64,000 bases of DNA from Clostridioides sp. ES-S-0010-02 (GTDB lineage Bacteria; Bacillota; Clostridia; Peptostreptococcales; Peptostreptococcaceae), in the NCBI GenBank assembly GCA_020641055.1, contig CP067345.1, positions 1,357,317 through 1,421,316 on the forward strand, in the 5' to 3' direction. The stretch's first letter is position 1. Each line of letters opens with the position of its first letter. The notes beneath the pieces were generated by a model. That model was not told the origin of the DNA. It saw only the letters and a list, made by a program, of their open reading frames with translations, and ran no database searches. The position numbers and the translations under genes are program-made. This document shows, piece by piece, positions 27,124-36,210 of the stretch.

Positions 27124-27564
27124 ATGGCTTTAAGACAAATAGTTCAAATAGGAGAACCAGTACTAAGAAAGAAATCAAAAAAAGTTGAAAAAATTGATGC
27201 AAAAATAATACAATTGTTAGACGATATGGCAGAAACTATGTATGATGCAGATGGTGTTGGACTAGCTGCACCTCAAGTTGGAATTTTAAAAAGAGTTGTA
27301 GTAATTGATATTGGAGAAGAACTTATAGAACTTATAAACCCAGAAATAATAGAAACATCTGGAGAACAAATAGATGATGAAGGTTGTTTAAGTGTTGTTG
27401 GAGAATCTGGAGAGGTTAAAAGACCAAACTATGTAAAAGTTAGAGCTTTAAATAGAAATGGAGAAACAATAGAGCTAGAAGGGGAAGAACTTTTAGCTAG
27501 AGCGTTTTGTCATGAAATAGACCATCTAGAGGGAATACTGTTTGTTGATAAAATAGAAAAATAG
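27124..27564 (+). CDS. def: Peptide deformylase
   Basis: Removes the formyl group from nascent proteins at the ribosome exit. The 146-residue metalloprotease has all three motifs: [16 protein letters not shown] (metal Cys) and CHEIDHLEG (two metal His and catalytic Glu). SD AGGAGG precedes the ATG. It pairs functionally with fmt 14 nt downstream: one adds the formyl group to Met-tRNA, the other removes it. Confidence 0.97.
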   Translation: MALRQIVQIGEPVLRKKSKKVEKIDAKIIQLLDDMAETMYDADGVGLAAPQVGILKRVVVIDIGEELIELINPEIIETSGEQIDDEGCLSVVGESGEVKRPNYVKVRALNRNGETIELEGEELLARAFCHEIDHLEGILFVDKIEK

Positions 27565-27578
27565 TAGGGGTTGATTTG

Positions 27579-28508
27579 ATGAAAATAGTATTTATGGGAA
27601 CTCCTGATATAGCAGTTCCTTGTTTACAAAAAATAATAGATGAAAAGTATGAAATACTAGGAGTTGTAACTCAGCCAGATAAACCAAAAGGAAGAGGTAA
27701 AAAACTTGGCATGAGTCCAGTAAAAGAACTTGCAATTGAAAATAATATACCTGTATATCAACCAATTAAAGCTAGAGACAAAGATTTTATAGATACAATG
27801 AAATCTTTAAAGCCAGATGTAATGGTAGTTGTAGCTTTTGGGCAAATACTTCCAAAAGAAATATTAGAAATTCCTAAGTTTGGATGTATAAATGTCCATG
27901 TTTCTTTACTTCCAAAATATAGAGGTGCGGCGCCTATAAATTGGGTAATAATCAATGGCGAAGAAAAAACTGGTGTTACAACTATGTATATGGATGAAGG
28001 GTTAGACACTGGAGATATGATATTAAAGACAGAAGTAAATCTTGATGAAAATATAACAGCAGGAGAACTTCATGATAAAATGATGAATATAGGAGCAGAA
28101 ACTTTAAAAGAAACATTAAAGTTGATAGAAGCAGGAACTGCTCCAAGAGAAGTACAAAATCATGAGGAATTTTCTTATGCACCAATAATGAATAAATCAC
28201 TAGGTAATATAGACTTTTCAAAAAATGCTAAGGAAATACACAATCTAGTTAGAGGTGTAAATCCATGGCCAAGTGCTTATACTACTTATAATGGTGTAAC
28301 GATGAAAATCTGGAAAACTAAAGTATTAGAGGAAGAAAGTAACAAAGAAGCAGGTACAATAATTGAGGTAAATAAAGATGGCATAAAAGTAAGTACTAAA
28401 GATAAGGTACTTTTAATTGAAGAAATTCAGATGCCAAATAAAAAGAGAATGCTAGTTGGAGAATATATAAAAGGAAATACTATAGAAATTGGTGTAGTAT
28501 TGAGTTAG
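27579..28508 (+). CDS. fmt: Methionyl-tRNA formyltransferase
   Basis: Formylates initiator Met-tRNA with 10-formyl-THF. The 309-residue protein has an N-terminal Rossmann catalytic domain (VFMGTPDIAVPCLQ; catalytic Asn, His and Asp in CINVHVSLLPKYRGAAPINW and MDEGLDTGDM) and a C-terminal OB-like tRNA-binding domain. ATG 27579 is one codon after an in-frame TTG and has TAGGGG upstream. The gene ends 9 nt before the DUF116 gene. Confidence 0.97.
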   Translation: MKIVFMGTPDIAVPCLQKIIDEKYEILGVVTQPDKPKGRGKKLGMSPVKELAIENNIPVYQPIKARDKDFIDTMKSLKPDVMVVVAFGQILPKEILEIPKFGCINVHVSLLPKYRGAAPINWVIINGEEKTGVTTMYMDEGLDTGDMILKTEVNLDENITAGELHDKMMNIGAETLKETLKLIEAGTAPREVQNHEEFSYAPIMNKSLGNIDFSKNAKEIHNLVRGVNPWPSAYTTYNGVTMKIWKTKVLEEESNKEAGTIIEVNKDGIKVSTKDKVLLIEEIQMPNKKRMLVGEYIKGNTIEIGVVLS

Positions 28509-28517
28509 GTGAAAAGT

Positions 28518-29270
28518 ATGACAGATATAAAAAAGTATTTAACAAGTGTTGGTATCTTAGTCTTAATATTAGGGATTTTAATGGGAGTTGCAAACTTTTT
28601 TATAATTAGTTTGACTCAAATATTTTCCTTAGGAATAAATGCTGTAGTAATATCACTAATACTTATAATACTATGCTCAACAATAGTTACGTATAGAGTA
28701 ATTAAAGGAAAAAATGTTAACTCAAATATAATGAAAATAAATTTTAAAATTGTTAGTGTATTATTTCCCATTATATCTTTTATTGCATCATCATTTGGTA
28801 TGTCAAAAAGTGAAATTAGAAGAATATATATAAAGTTAAATAATGAATATATATACAGTAATAAATATAATTTTAATCCAGAGGATATAATAATTTTAAT
28901 ACCTCATTGTATTCAAGAGAATAGTTGCAAACTAAAAGTTACTAATGATATAGATAATTGTAAAAAATGTGGAAAATGCAATATAGGAGAATTAGCTGAG
29001 CTAAATAAAAGTGTTAAAGTAAAAGTATTTGTGGCTACAGGAGGGACTCTAGCTAGAAAAATTATAATTGACAATAAACCTAAAGCTGTTATAGCTGTTG
29101 CATGTGAGAGAGATTTAACATCTGGAATACAAGATATAAAAAAAATTCCTGTTTTAGGAGTATTTAATAAAAGACCTAATGGACCTTGTATAAATACTAA
29201 TGTAGACATAGTAGATATTGAAAAAGCTATAAGCTTTTTAACAGGAAAAGAGATATTAGCTTGTAATTAA
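28518..29270 (+). CDS. DUF116 family membrane protein
   Basis: A 250-residue protein with two or three N-terminal hydrophobic helices (about 10-80) and a C-terminal DUF116 domain. That domain has cysteines in IPHCIQENSCK, a CKKCGKC cluster, ACERDL and GPCIN, suggesting a metal or iron-sulfur site. Function is not established. The start is the ATG at 28518 with TAGGTGA overlapping the fmt stop, so it is tied to fmt translation. Its place between fmt and rsmB is shared by many clostridia, but no direct role in translation is shown. Confidence 0.85.
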   Translation: MTDIKKYLTSVGILVLILGILMGVANFFIISLTQIFSLGINAVVISLILIILCSTIVTYRVIKGKNVNSNIMKINFKIVSVLFPIISFIASSFGMSKSEIRRIYIKLNNEYIYSNKYNFNPEDIIILIPHCIQENSCKLKVTNDIDNCKKCGKCNIGELAELNKSVKVKVFVATGGTLARKIIIDNKPKAVIAVACERDLTSGIQDIKKIPVLGVFNKRPNGPCINTNVDIVDIEKAISFLTGKEILACN

Positions 29271-29339
29271 ACTGTTTTTAAGTTATGTGAATATTAAAGA
29301 GGATGTATAATAAAAATATATTTTAGGAGAGTGTTATTT

Positions 29340-30041
29340 ATGTACCCTGTATATGGCGGCTTTTGGGGATTTGACCCAACGATGATTATATTAATTCCAG
29401 CTATATTATTCACTGCATATGCTCAATTTAAAGTGAGCTCAACAACAAATAAGTATTTAAGAGTAAATACACGTAGAGGATATACTGGAGAACAGACAGC
29501 AAGAAGAGTACTTGATTCAAATGGTTTGTATGATGTAAGGATAGAAATGGTTAGAGGTCATTTAAGTGACCACTATGACCCAAGAAGAAAAACTGTAAGA
29601 TTATCAGAAGATGTATATTATGGAACATCAATAACTTCTGTTGCAGTAGCTGCACATGAATGTGGTCATGCAATGCAACATGCTAAAGGTTATGCACCTC
29701 TTCAAATAAGAAGTAGTTTGGTGCCAGTAGTAAACTTTGCTTCAAGTATTTCTTGGTTTTTAATATTTCTAGGATTTATTATGGCTGGACCATTTCTAAA
29801 AATTGGGATACTATTGTTTTCAGCTTCAGTACTATTCCAAATAATAACATTGCCTGTAGAATTTAATGCTTCTAGTAGAGCAATTGTTCAACTTGGAAAT
29901 CTAGGTATTATAGATGAGGGTGAGGTAAGACAAAGTAGAAAAGTGCTTTCAGCAGCAGCTTTAACATATGTTGCAGCAGCACTAGTTTCAATACTTCAAT
30001 TACTTAGATTGTTACTAATAGCTCAAAGAAGAGATGACTAA
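29340..30041 (+). CDS. YugP-family membrane zinc metalloprotease
   Basis: A 233-residue membrane protein with an N-terminal helix, the zinc motif AAHECGHAMQH (about residues 110-120) and three later hydrophobic segments (about 130-230). This matches the neutral zinc metallopeptidase family PF04298 (YugP). The substrate is unknown. ATG 29340 is used with TTAGGAGAG upstream; the GTG at 29331 overlaps that site. A terminator hairpin after the gene partly separates it from rsmB. Confidence 0.9.
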   Translation: MYPVYGGFWGFDPTMIILIPAILFTAYAQFKVSSTTNKYLRVNTRRGYTGEQTARRVLDSNGLYDVRIEMVRGHLSDHYDPRRKTVRLSEDVYYGTSITSVAVAAHECGHAMQHAKGYAPLQIRSSLVPVVNFASSISWFLIFLGFIMAGPFLKIGILLFSASVLFQIITLPVEFNASSRAIVQLGNLGIIDEGEVRQSRKVLSAAALTYVAAALVSILQLLRLLLIAQRRDD

Positions 30042-30050
30042 AAATAAAGT

Positions 30051-30076
30051 GGGTTGTTTAGAAACAACCCTTTTTT
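30051..30076 (+). terminator. Terminator between yugP-like gene and rsmB
   Basis: GGGTTGTT pairs with AACAACCC (30051-30070) and is followed by six T. The next gene starts only 26 nt later, so the stop is probably partial. Confidence 0.85.
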
Positions 30077-30102
30077 ATGTTTAATAAAAGGGAGAAATTT
30101 AT

Positions 30103-31428
30103 ATGGATGCAAGAGAAATTGGATTTAAAGTATTATGTGATATAGAGAAAAATAATAACTATTCAAATATTGCAATAAATAAGCATTTTAAAAACTTAGA
30201 AATAAGCGATATGGATAGAGGACTTGCAACAGAGTTAATCTATGGAGTAGTAGAAAATAAATATTACTTAGATTATATAATTAATAAACTTTCAAAAATA
30301 AAAGTAAAAAAAATGTCAACTTATGTTAAAATCTTTTTAAGAATGGGAACATATCAAATTTTATTTTTAAATAGTATATCAGATTATGCAGCAGTTAATG
30401 AAACTGTGAAGTTATCTAAAAAATATGATAAAAAATCTTCTGGTTTTATAAATGCTATTCTTAGAAATGAAATAAGAAATAAAGATACTATAATGGACAT
30501 AACTGAGGAAGATAGTGTAAAATACTTATCTATAAAGTATTCTTATAACTCTTGGATTATAAAAAATTGGATAGAAAATTTTGGACAAGAATTTACTGAA
30601 GATTTATTAGAAGCAAACAATGAAAAACCTAGTATTTATATAAGAACAAATACACTTAAAATTAGCAGAGAAGAGCTTATTGAAAAATTAAATGAAAAGG
30701 GTATTATGTGTTTGAAAGTCCCTATGGTGGAAGAAGCTATAAAAGTCGAAAAATTAAAAAATATAGAAAATAATGAGTTATTTAAGGCTGGTTTATTTAC
30801 AATTCAAGATATAAGTTCTATGATAGTAGGGAAAGTAATTAATCCAAAGGAAGATTCATTGATTTTGGATGTATGTAGTGCTCCTGGTGGAAAATCTACT
30901 CACTTAGCCACTTTAATGAATAATACAGGTCAAGTAATAGCTAGAGATATTTTTGAGCATAAACTAAAGCTTATAAAAGCTACTGTAAATAGACTTGGTC
31001 TAAAAAATGTATGTGTAGAAGGATTTGATGCTTCTGAAATTGATGAAAATAGCATAAATAAATTTGATTATGTTTTAGCAGATGTTCCTTGTTCTGGTCT
31101 TGGTATAATAAGACGTAAACCAGAAATTAAATATAAGAAAGAAGAAGAGTTGGAAGATATTACTTCTATACAAAAGAAAATATTAGAAAATGCATCAAAG
31201 TATGTTAAAATTGGAGGAACTTTAGTCTATAGTACATGTACAGTTCAAGATATGGAAAACATAAATATAATTACTTCTTTTATTGAAGAATATAATAATT
31301 TTGAATTGACTCCAATTGACACAGTAAACGTAGATTTAGACAATCAAGATAAAGGATATTTAAAAATATATCCTAATATTCATGGTATAGATGGGTTTTT
31401 TATAGCAAAATTAAAGAGAATAAGGTAG
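30103..31428 (+). CDS. rsmB: 16S rRNA m5C967 methyltransferase
   Basis: A SAM-dependent rRNA methyltransferase of 441 residues. The N-terminal NusB-like RNA-binding domain (about 1-140) is followed by the Rossmann domain with DVCSAPGGKSTHLA (SAM site), DVPCSGLGIIRRKP (first catalytic region) and VYSTCTVQ (nucleophilic Cys). AAGGGAG precedes the ATG. Its stop overlaps the upstream side of rlmN, another rRNA methylase. Confidence 0.95.
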   Translation: MDAREIGFKVLCDIEKNNNYSNIAINKHFKNLEISDMDRGLATELIYGVVENKYYLDYIINKLSKIKVKKMSTYVKIFLRMGTYQILFLNSISDYAAVNETVKLSKKYDKKSSGFINAILRNEIRNKDTIMDITEEDSVKYLSIKYSYNSWIIKNWIENFGQEFTEDLLEANNEKPSIYIRTNTLKISREELIEKLNEKGIMCLKVPMVEEAIKVEKLKNIENNELFKAGLFTIQDISSMIVGKVINPKEDSLILDVCSAPGGKSTHLATLMNNTGQVIARDIFEHKLKLIKATVNRLGLKNVCVEGFDASEIDENSINKFDYVLADVPCSGLGIIRRKPEIKYKKEEELEDITSIQKKILENASKYVKIGGTLVYSTCTVQDMENINIITSFIEEYNNFELTPIDTVNVDLDNQDKGYLKIYPNIHGIDGFFIAKLKRIR

Positions 31429-31436
31429 TGAATAGA

Positions 31437-32468
31437 ATGGAAGAGAAAAAAATAGTATTAAAAAACTTTACTGAAGATGAACTCAAGGAATTTATGAAAA
31501 CTATAGATGAAAAACCTTTTAGAGGGAGCCAAATATTTTCTTGGATATACAAAGGTGCAAAAACTTTTGATGACATGAATAATATACCAAAAAGTTTGAG
31601 AAATAAATTAGAAGAAGTTTCATGTATAGGTCATATAGATATAGAATTAAAGTTAGAATCTAAGGTAGATGGCACAAAAAAATATTTGTTTTTATTAGAT
31701 GATGGAAATATAATAGAAACTGTGATGATGGATTATGACAGTAGGGTCACTGTTTGTGTTTCTAATCAAGTAGGTTGTAGAATGGGATGTAACTTCTGTG
31801 CATCTACAATGGATGGATTGATTAGAAACTTAGAACCATGGGAGATTTTAGACCAAGTTATTAAAATTCAAGAAGATACTGGAAAAAGAGTATCAAATCT
31901 TGTCTTAATGGGAAGTGGTGAGCCACTTGACAATTTTGAAAATACAAAACAATTTTTAAAAATAATTAATGAAAAAAATGGTCTTAATATAGGGTATAGA
32001 CATATAACTCTTTCAACTTGTGGGATAGTGCCTAAAATGTACGAGTTGGCTGATTTGAAAATAGCTATAAATTTGGCTTTATCACTTCATTCACCATATG
32101 ATGAAGAAAGAAGAAAGATTATGCCTGTAGCAAATGCATATTCTATTAAAGAAATACTAGATGCCTGTAGATATTATATAAAAAAGACAAATAGAAGGGT
32201 TACATTTGAATACTCTCTTATAAAGGGTGTAAATGACTCAGAAAATGAAGCAAAGGCATTAGCAAAGCTTTTAAAAGGTATGCTATGCCATGTAAATTTA
32301 ATACCAATAAATAAGGTTGAAGAAAGAGAATATGAAAAGCCAGACAAGGCATTTATTTATAAGTTTAGAGATAGTTTAGAGAAAAATAATATACCTGCTA
32401 CAGTTAGAATGTCTATGGGTTCTGATATTAGTGGAGCTTGTGGTCAATTGAGAAGAAAATACAAGTAA
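31437..32468 (+). CDS. rlmN: Dual-specificity 23S rRNA/tRNA m2A methyltransferase RlmN
   Basis: A radical-SAM enzyme that methylates C2 of A2503 in 23S rRNA and A37 in some tRNAs. The 343-residue protein shows the cluster motif GCRMGCNFC, the CASTMDGLIRNL segment, the SAM-binding LMGSGEPLDN and a C-terminal catalytic Cys in GACGQLRRK. I use ATG 31437 with AAGGTAG before it; a GTG three codons earlier overlaps the rsmB stop. A2503 lies by the peptidyl transferase centre, the same region protected by the ABC-F protein encoded upstream. Confidence 0.95.
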   Translation: MEEKKIVLKNFTEDELKEFMKTIDEKPFRGSQIFSWIYKGAKTFDDMNNIPKSLRNKLEEVSCIGHIDIELKLESKVDGTKKYLFLLDDGNIIETVMMDYDSRVTVCVSNQVGCRMGCNFCASTMDGLIRNLEPWEILDQVIKIQEDTGKRVSNLVLMGSGEPLDNFENTKQFLKIINEKNGLNIGYRHITLSTCGIVPKMYELADLKIAINLALSLHSPYDEERRKIMPVANAYSIKEILDACRYYIKKTNRRVTFEYSLIKGVNDSENEAKALAKLLKGMLCHVNLIPINKVEEREYEKPDKAFIYKFRDSLEKNNIPATVRMSMGSDISGACGQLRRKYK

Positions 32469-32487
32469 TATGTAAGGAGGAAGTCGT

Positions 32488-33240
32488 ATGGTTTATAGTT
32501 GTGCCTCCCATATAGGAAAAGTAAGAAAAAACAATGAAGACTATTGTGAGGGAGAAGTTATAGATACAGAACATGGTCCAATAGGAATATTTGCCATAGC
32601 TGATGGAATGGGTGGACATAAAAAGGGGGAAGTCGCCAGTAAGTTAGCAGTAGAAAATATAATTGATTTTCTAAAAGAAAACTTATTACAGCATGATAAT
32701 GTAAAAATAGACTATATAGATGATATACTAAAACAGGCTTATAATAATGTAAACTCAATTGTGCACAAGAAATCTATGGAAGATATAGCATTTGAAGGAA
32801 TGGGAACTACATTAGTTACAGCTATAGTGTATAATAATGTCTTATATGTGGCAAATGTTGGAGATAGCAGATGTTATTTGTTAACAGATGAAAAATTTGA
32901 TAAAATAACTATAGACCATTCTGTGGTTGAAGAACTTATGATGGCTCATGTTATTACAGAAGAAGAAGCGAGAAGACATCCACAGAGAAATAGAATAACT
33001 AGAGCAATTGGAACAGATGATATGGTTGTTGTAGATATTTTTAAGAAGGAAATCAAAAAAAGTGATATAATACTTCTTGCAACAGATGGATTAACTGGGT
33101 TTATTTATGACGAAGATATAAGAAGTTTAATATTAGATTATGAATATGAGAGAATTAGTGATATAAGTGATGAATTGATAAGCATGGCCAATGATGTTTC
33201 TGGTAAAGATAATGTTTCGGTGATAGTAATAAAAGTATAA
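32488..33240 (+). CDS. prpC: PP2C-type Ser/Thr protein phosphatase
   Basis: A 250-residue Mn-dependent phosphatase that reverses PrkC phosphorylation. PP2C landmarks include RKNNEDY, ADGMGGHKKGEVAS, GDSRCYLL, RAIGTD, TDGLTGF and GKDNVSVI, which hold the metal-binding Asp residues. AAGGAGG lies 8 nt before the ATG. The kinase gene follows after 16 nt, forming the standard phosphatase-kinase pair. Confidence 0.96.
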   Translation: MVYSCASHIGKVRKNNEDYCEGEVIDTEHGPIGIFAIADGMGGHKKGEVASKLAVENIIDFLKENLLQHDNVKIDYIDDILKQAYNNVNSIVHKKSMEDIAFEGMGTTLVTAIVYNNVLYVANVGDSRCYLLTDEKFDKITIDHSVVEELMMAHVITEEEARRHPQRNRITRAIGTDDMVVVDIFKKEIKKSDIILLATDGLTGFIYDEDIRSLILDYEYERISDISDELISMANDVSGKDNVSVIVIKV

Positions 33241-33256
33241 TTAGGACGGTGATATT

Positions 33257-35263
33257 GTGGGAGATACAATTTTAGGAAATCGATATGAAATCATCAGGAA
33301 GATTGGTGATGGAGGAATGGCCTTTGTATATGAGGCTAAAGACAGATTATTAAACAGGACTGTTGCACTTAAAGTACTCAGACCTGAATTTGTAGATGAC
33401 GATGAATTTTTAACAAAATTTAAAAGAGAAGCAGAAGCAGTAGCAAGCCTTTCACATCCAAATATAGTAAATGTATATGATGTTGGGGAAGATGGAAAAG
33501 TTCACTACATTGTAATGGAATTTGTAGATGGAAAAAATTTGAAGGAAATTATACAGGATGAAGGGATATTAGACGAATATACCGCACTGGATATAACAAA
33601 ACAAATAGCTATGGCACTTAGTGCTGCACATAAAAAGGGGATTATACATAGAGATATAAAACCTCATAATATTCTCATATCCAATGAAGGAAGAGTAGTA
33701 AAAGTAGCTGATTTTGGTATAGCCAAAGCTGTCTCAAATTCAACTATGACTAATATTGGTAGTATAATAGGCTCAGTACACTATTTTTCACCAGAGCAAG
33801 CTAAAGGAAAGTTTGTAACTAATAATGCAGATTTGTATTCTTTAGGTATAGTTTTATATGAAATGCTGATAGGAAAAGTACCATTTAGAGGAGATAGCCC
33901 AATTTCTATAGCACTTCAACATATCAATGATGATATAGATTTTACATCAGAAGAGAAAGTTAGGATTCCTCAAAGTGTAAGAACTACAATAAAAAAGCTT
34001 ACAGAAAAATCTAGTGCAGATAGATACCAAACTGCTGAAGAGTTAATAGAAGATATAGATTATATAGAAAAAAATATTGACTTAGATTTTATAAAGGAAT
34101 ACGATGATTTTGCAACGAAGAAAATTGATGAAAAAGAGATTAATAAAGCTGTAAATCCAGTACTTGCAAAGCCAGTTCCGGAAAAAGTAGTTAAACCTAT
34201 AGAAGTTGCTGATTTAGATGAAGATGAAGATTATTATGATGATTTTTATGAAGAAGAAGATGAAGACGATGAAGATGAGGAAGAGATAATGAGAGCTAAA
34301 AAGAATCAAAAACCTAAGAATACTCAAAGTAAGAGGGCTAAGAAAAAGAAGAAAAAACAAGAAAGTCCTAAAGCTAGAAAAAGACTAAAAGTAGTCGCGG
34401 CAGTTTTGATAGTAATCTTATGTGCACAAGTATTCTTAGCATATAAATTTTTATTTGCTGGAGGATTTGGTAGTAAAGATTTAACTGTTCCTAATCTTGT
34501 GAATATGACATTAGAGGAAGCACAGAGTGCAGTTGAAAAAGAAGGATTGTCCTTAAGTGTAAAAAGTGAAGAGTATAGCAGTGAGGTAGATAAAAATTGT
34601 ATAATATCGCAGACACCTGAAGGTGGAAGTACAAATATTAAAAAAGGTGACACCATAAATGTCGTTGTAAGTAAAGGTGCAAACGAAGCTTCAGTTCCCA
34701 ATGTAGTAGGTATTACTTTAACTAATGCAAAAAAAATTATAGAGGAAAATAAATTGAAAGTTGGAACTGTCAAGTATGAGTATAGTTCAGTATATAAAGA
34801 AGGTACAGTTTTAAGTCAGAGCCCTAGTTCTGGTTCATCAAGTGTTCAAGAAGGTGATGAAATAGACCTATATGTTAGCAAAGGCTCAGAGAAATCAAAT
34901 ACGCCAACACCAACAACACCAAATAAGACTCCAACAACACCAGATGAGAATGATACAACAACACCTGGTTCAAACTCAGGAAATAGTGGAGGAAGCTCAG
35001 GAGGTTCAAACTCAGGAAATAGTGGAGGAAGTTCAGGAGGTTCAAACTCAGGAACTAACGGAGGAAATTCAGGAAATAGTGGAGGAAACTCTGGAAATAG
35101 TGGAGATAATTCAGGAAATAGTGGAGGAAACTCTGGAAATAATGGAGATAATTCAGGAGACTCAAACTCAGGAAATAGTGGAGATAACTCAGGAGGTTCA
35201 AACTCAGGAAATAGTGGAGAAACTCCAGCAGGAACTGGTGGAAATATTGGTAAATCAGAATAA
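33257..35263 (+). CDS. prkC: PASTA-domain Ser/Thr protein kinase PrkC
   Basis: A membrane Hanks-type kinase that senses cell-wall fragments. Residues 1-270 are the kinase domain (GDGGMAFVYEA loop, HRDIKPHN, ADFGIAK). A juxtamembrane stretch with an unusually acidic block (about 320-345) and a basic block precedes one helix (about 378-400). Two PASTA repeats follow (about 410-478 and 479-546), then a 120-residue tail: Thr/Pro-rich, then almost only Gly, Ser, Asn and Asp. Many homologues have three or more PASTA repeats and no such tail. The start is a GTG with AGGACGG upstream. Terminator at 35283. Confidence 0.96.
   Translation: MGDTILGNRYEIIRKIGDGGMAFVYEAKDRLLNRTVALKVLRPEFVDDDEFLTKFKREAEAVASLSHPNIVNVYDVGEDGKVHYIVMEFVDGKNLKEIIQDEGILDEYTALDITKQIAMALSAAHKKGIIHRDIKPHNILISNEGRVVKVADFGIAKAVSNSTMTNIGSIIGSVHYFSPEQAKGKFVTNNADLYSLGIVLYEMLIGKVPFRGDSPISIALQHINDDIDFTSEEKVRIPQSVRTTIKKLTEKSSADRYQTAEELIEDIDYIEKNIDLDFIKEYDDFATKKIDEKEINKAVNPVLAKPVPEKVVKPIEVADLDEDEDYYDDFYEEEDEDDEDEEEIMRAKKNQKPKNTQSKRAKKKKKKQESPKARKRLKVVAAVLIVILCAQVFLAYKFLFAGGFGSKDLTVPNLVNMTLEEAQSAVEKEGLSLSVKSEEYSSEVDKNCIISQTPEGGSTNIKKGDTINVVVSKGANEASVPNVVGITLTNAKKIIEENKLKVGTVKYEYSSVYKEGTVLSQSPSSGSSSVQEGDEIDLYVSKGSEKSNTPTPTTPNKTPTTPDENDTTTPGSNSGNSGGSSGGSNSGNSGGSSGGSNSGTNGGNSGNSGGNSGNSGDNSGNSGGNSGNNGDNSGDSNSGNSGDNSGGSNSGNSGETPAGTGGNIGKSE
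34967..35220 (+). repeat. 12/36-bp coding tandem repeat in the prkC tail
   Basis: Near-identical 12-bp units, of the type GGAAATAGTGGA, GGTTCAAACTCA and GGAAGCTCAGGA, build partly repeated 36-bp blocks. They encode the Gly/Ser/Asn tail of PrkC. All units are multiples of three, so length changes would keep the frame. Confidence 0.9.
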
Positions 35264-35282
35264 ATAGTAGCTAAAAATAAAA

Positions 35283-35331
35283 AGCTGTCCTTTTATAGAA
35301 ATTATTTTCTTTAAAGGGGCAGTTTGTTTTG
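35283..35331 (+). terminator. Terminator after prkC
   Basis: A 10-bp stem with two G-U pairs (35285-35294 with 35313-35322) is followed by TTTGTTTT. Confidence 0.75.
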
Positions 35332-35370
35332 TATAAAATATTAGATTAATTATAAGGGAGATAAATATTT

Positions 35371-36114
35371 ATGAATAAAAACAATAAAACAGTTTTGGTA
35401 ACAGGAGGCTCTAGAGGAATTGGAAGAGCAATATCTAAAATATTTGCAAAAGATGGGTATAATGTATTAATAAACTTTAATAAATCAGAAAATGAGGCTA
35501 AAGAATTATACACTGTATTAAACGAAAAGGGTTTTTCTGTAAAATTATTTAAAGCTAATATTTCAAATAGAGAAGAAGTCGAAAATATGATAGATTATTG
35601 TATAAAGGAGTTTGGAGGATTAGATGTACTTATAAATAATGCTGGTATAAGCCAAGATAAGTTATTTACAGATATAACTGATGAAGATTGGGATAATATG
35701 ATGAATATTAACTTGAAAGGAAGTTTTTATTGTTCACAAATTGCTTTAAAATACATGATATCAGAAAAAAAAGGAAACATAATTAATATATCTTCAATTT
35801 GGGGTATATCAGGTGCTTCTTGTGAAGTACATTATTCTGTATCAAAAGCAGGTATAATAGGAATGACAAAGGCATTAGCTAAAGAAGTTGCTCCATCAAA
35901 TATTCGAGTAAATAGCATAGCACCAGGAGTTATTAATACAGATATGTTATCTGAATATAATGAAGATGAGATAGATGTTCTTGTAGAAGAAACTCCTTTA
36001 ATGAGATTAGGAACACCAGAAGATATAGCAAATTGTGCTATTTTTTTAGCATCTGATAAATCAAGTTTTATTACTGGTCAGGTAATTAGCCCAAACGGAG
36101 GATTTGTTATTTAA
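35371..36114 (+). CDS. Short-chain dehydrogenase/reductase (FabG-like)
   Basis: A 247-residue classical SDR. The cofactor loop is TGGSRGIGRA, the NNAG strand is present, and the catalytic Ser-Tyr-Lys set is in NISSIWG and HYSVSKAG; the C-terminus GQVISPNGGF is typical. Length and motifs fit 3-oxoacyl-ACP reductase, but it lies alone between prkC and rsgA, not in a fatty-acid operon, so substrate is open. Its first residues (KNNKTVLVTGGSRG) fix the ATG, with AAGGGAG upstream. The position interrupts the usual prkC-rsgA adjacency. Confidence 0.88.
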   Translation: MNKNNKTVLVTGGSRGIGRAISKIFAKDGYNVLINFNKSENEAKELYTVLNEKGFSVKLFKANISNREEVENMIDYCIKEFGGLDVLINNAGISQDKLFTDITDEDWDNMMNINLKGSFYCSQIALKYMISEKKGNIINISSIWGISGASCEVHYSVSKAGIIGMTKALAKEVAPSNIRVNSIAPGVINTDMLSEYNEDEIDVLVEETPLMRLGTPEDIANCAIFLASDKSSFITGQVISPNGGFVI

Positions 36115-36210
36115 AAAAAATGTGGTATTATATAAAAATAGGAAAGAATAACACTATATACTACTCATAAACAGTATAGGTTTATATAATTTTATAAAGG
36201 GAGGTATTTG

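Noticed and set aside
34872-35267. A second open frame rich in Gln and Glu over the prkC tail
   Set aside because: It exists only because the 12-bp repeats keep an alternate frame open; there is no SD, and the PrkC frame fully explains the sequence.
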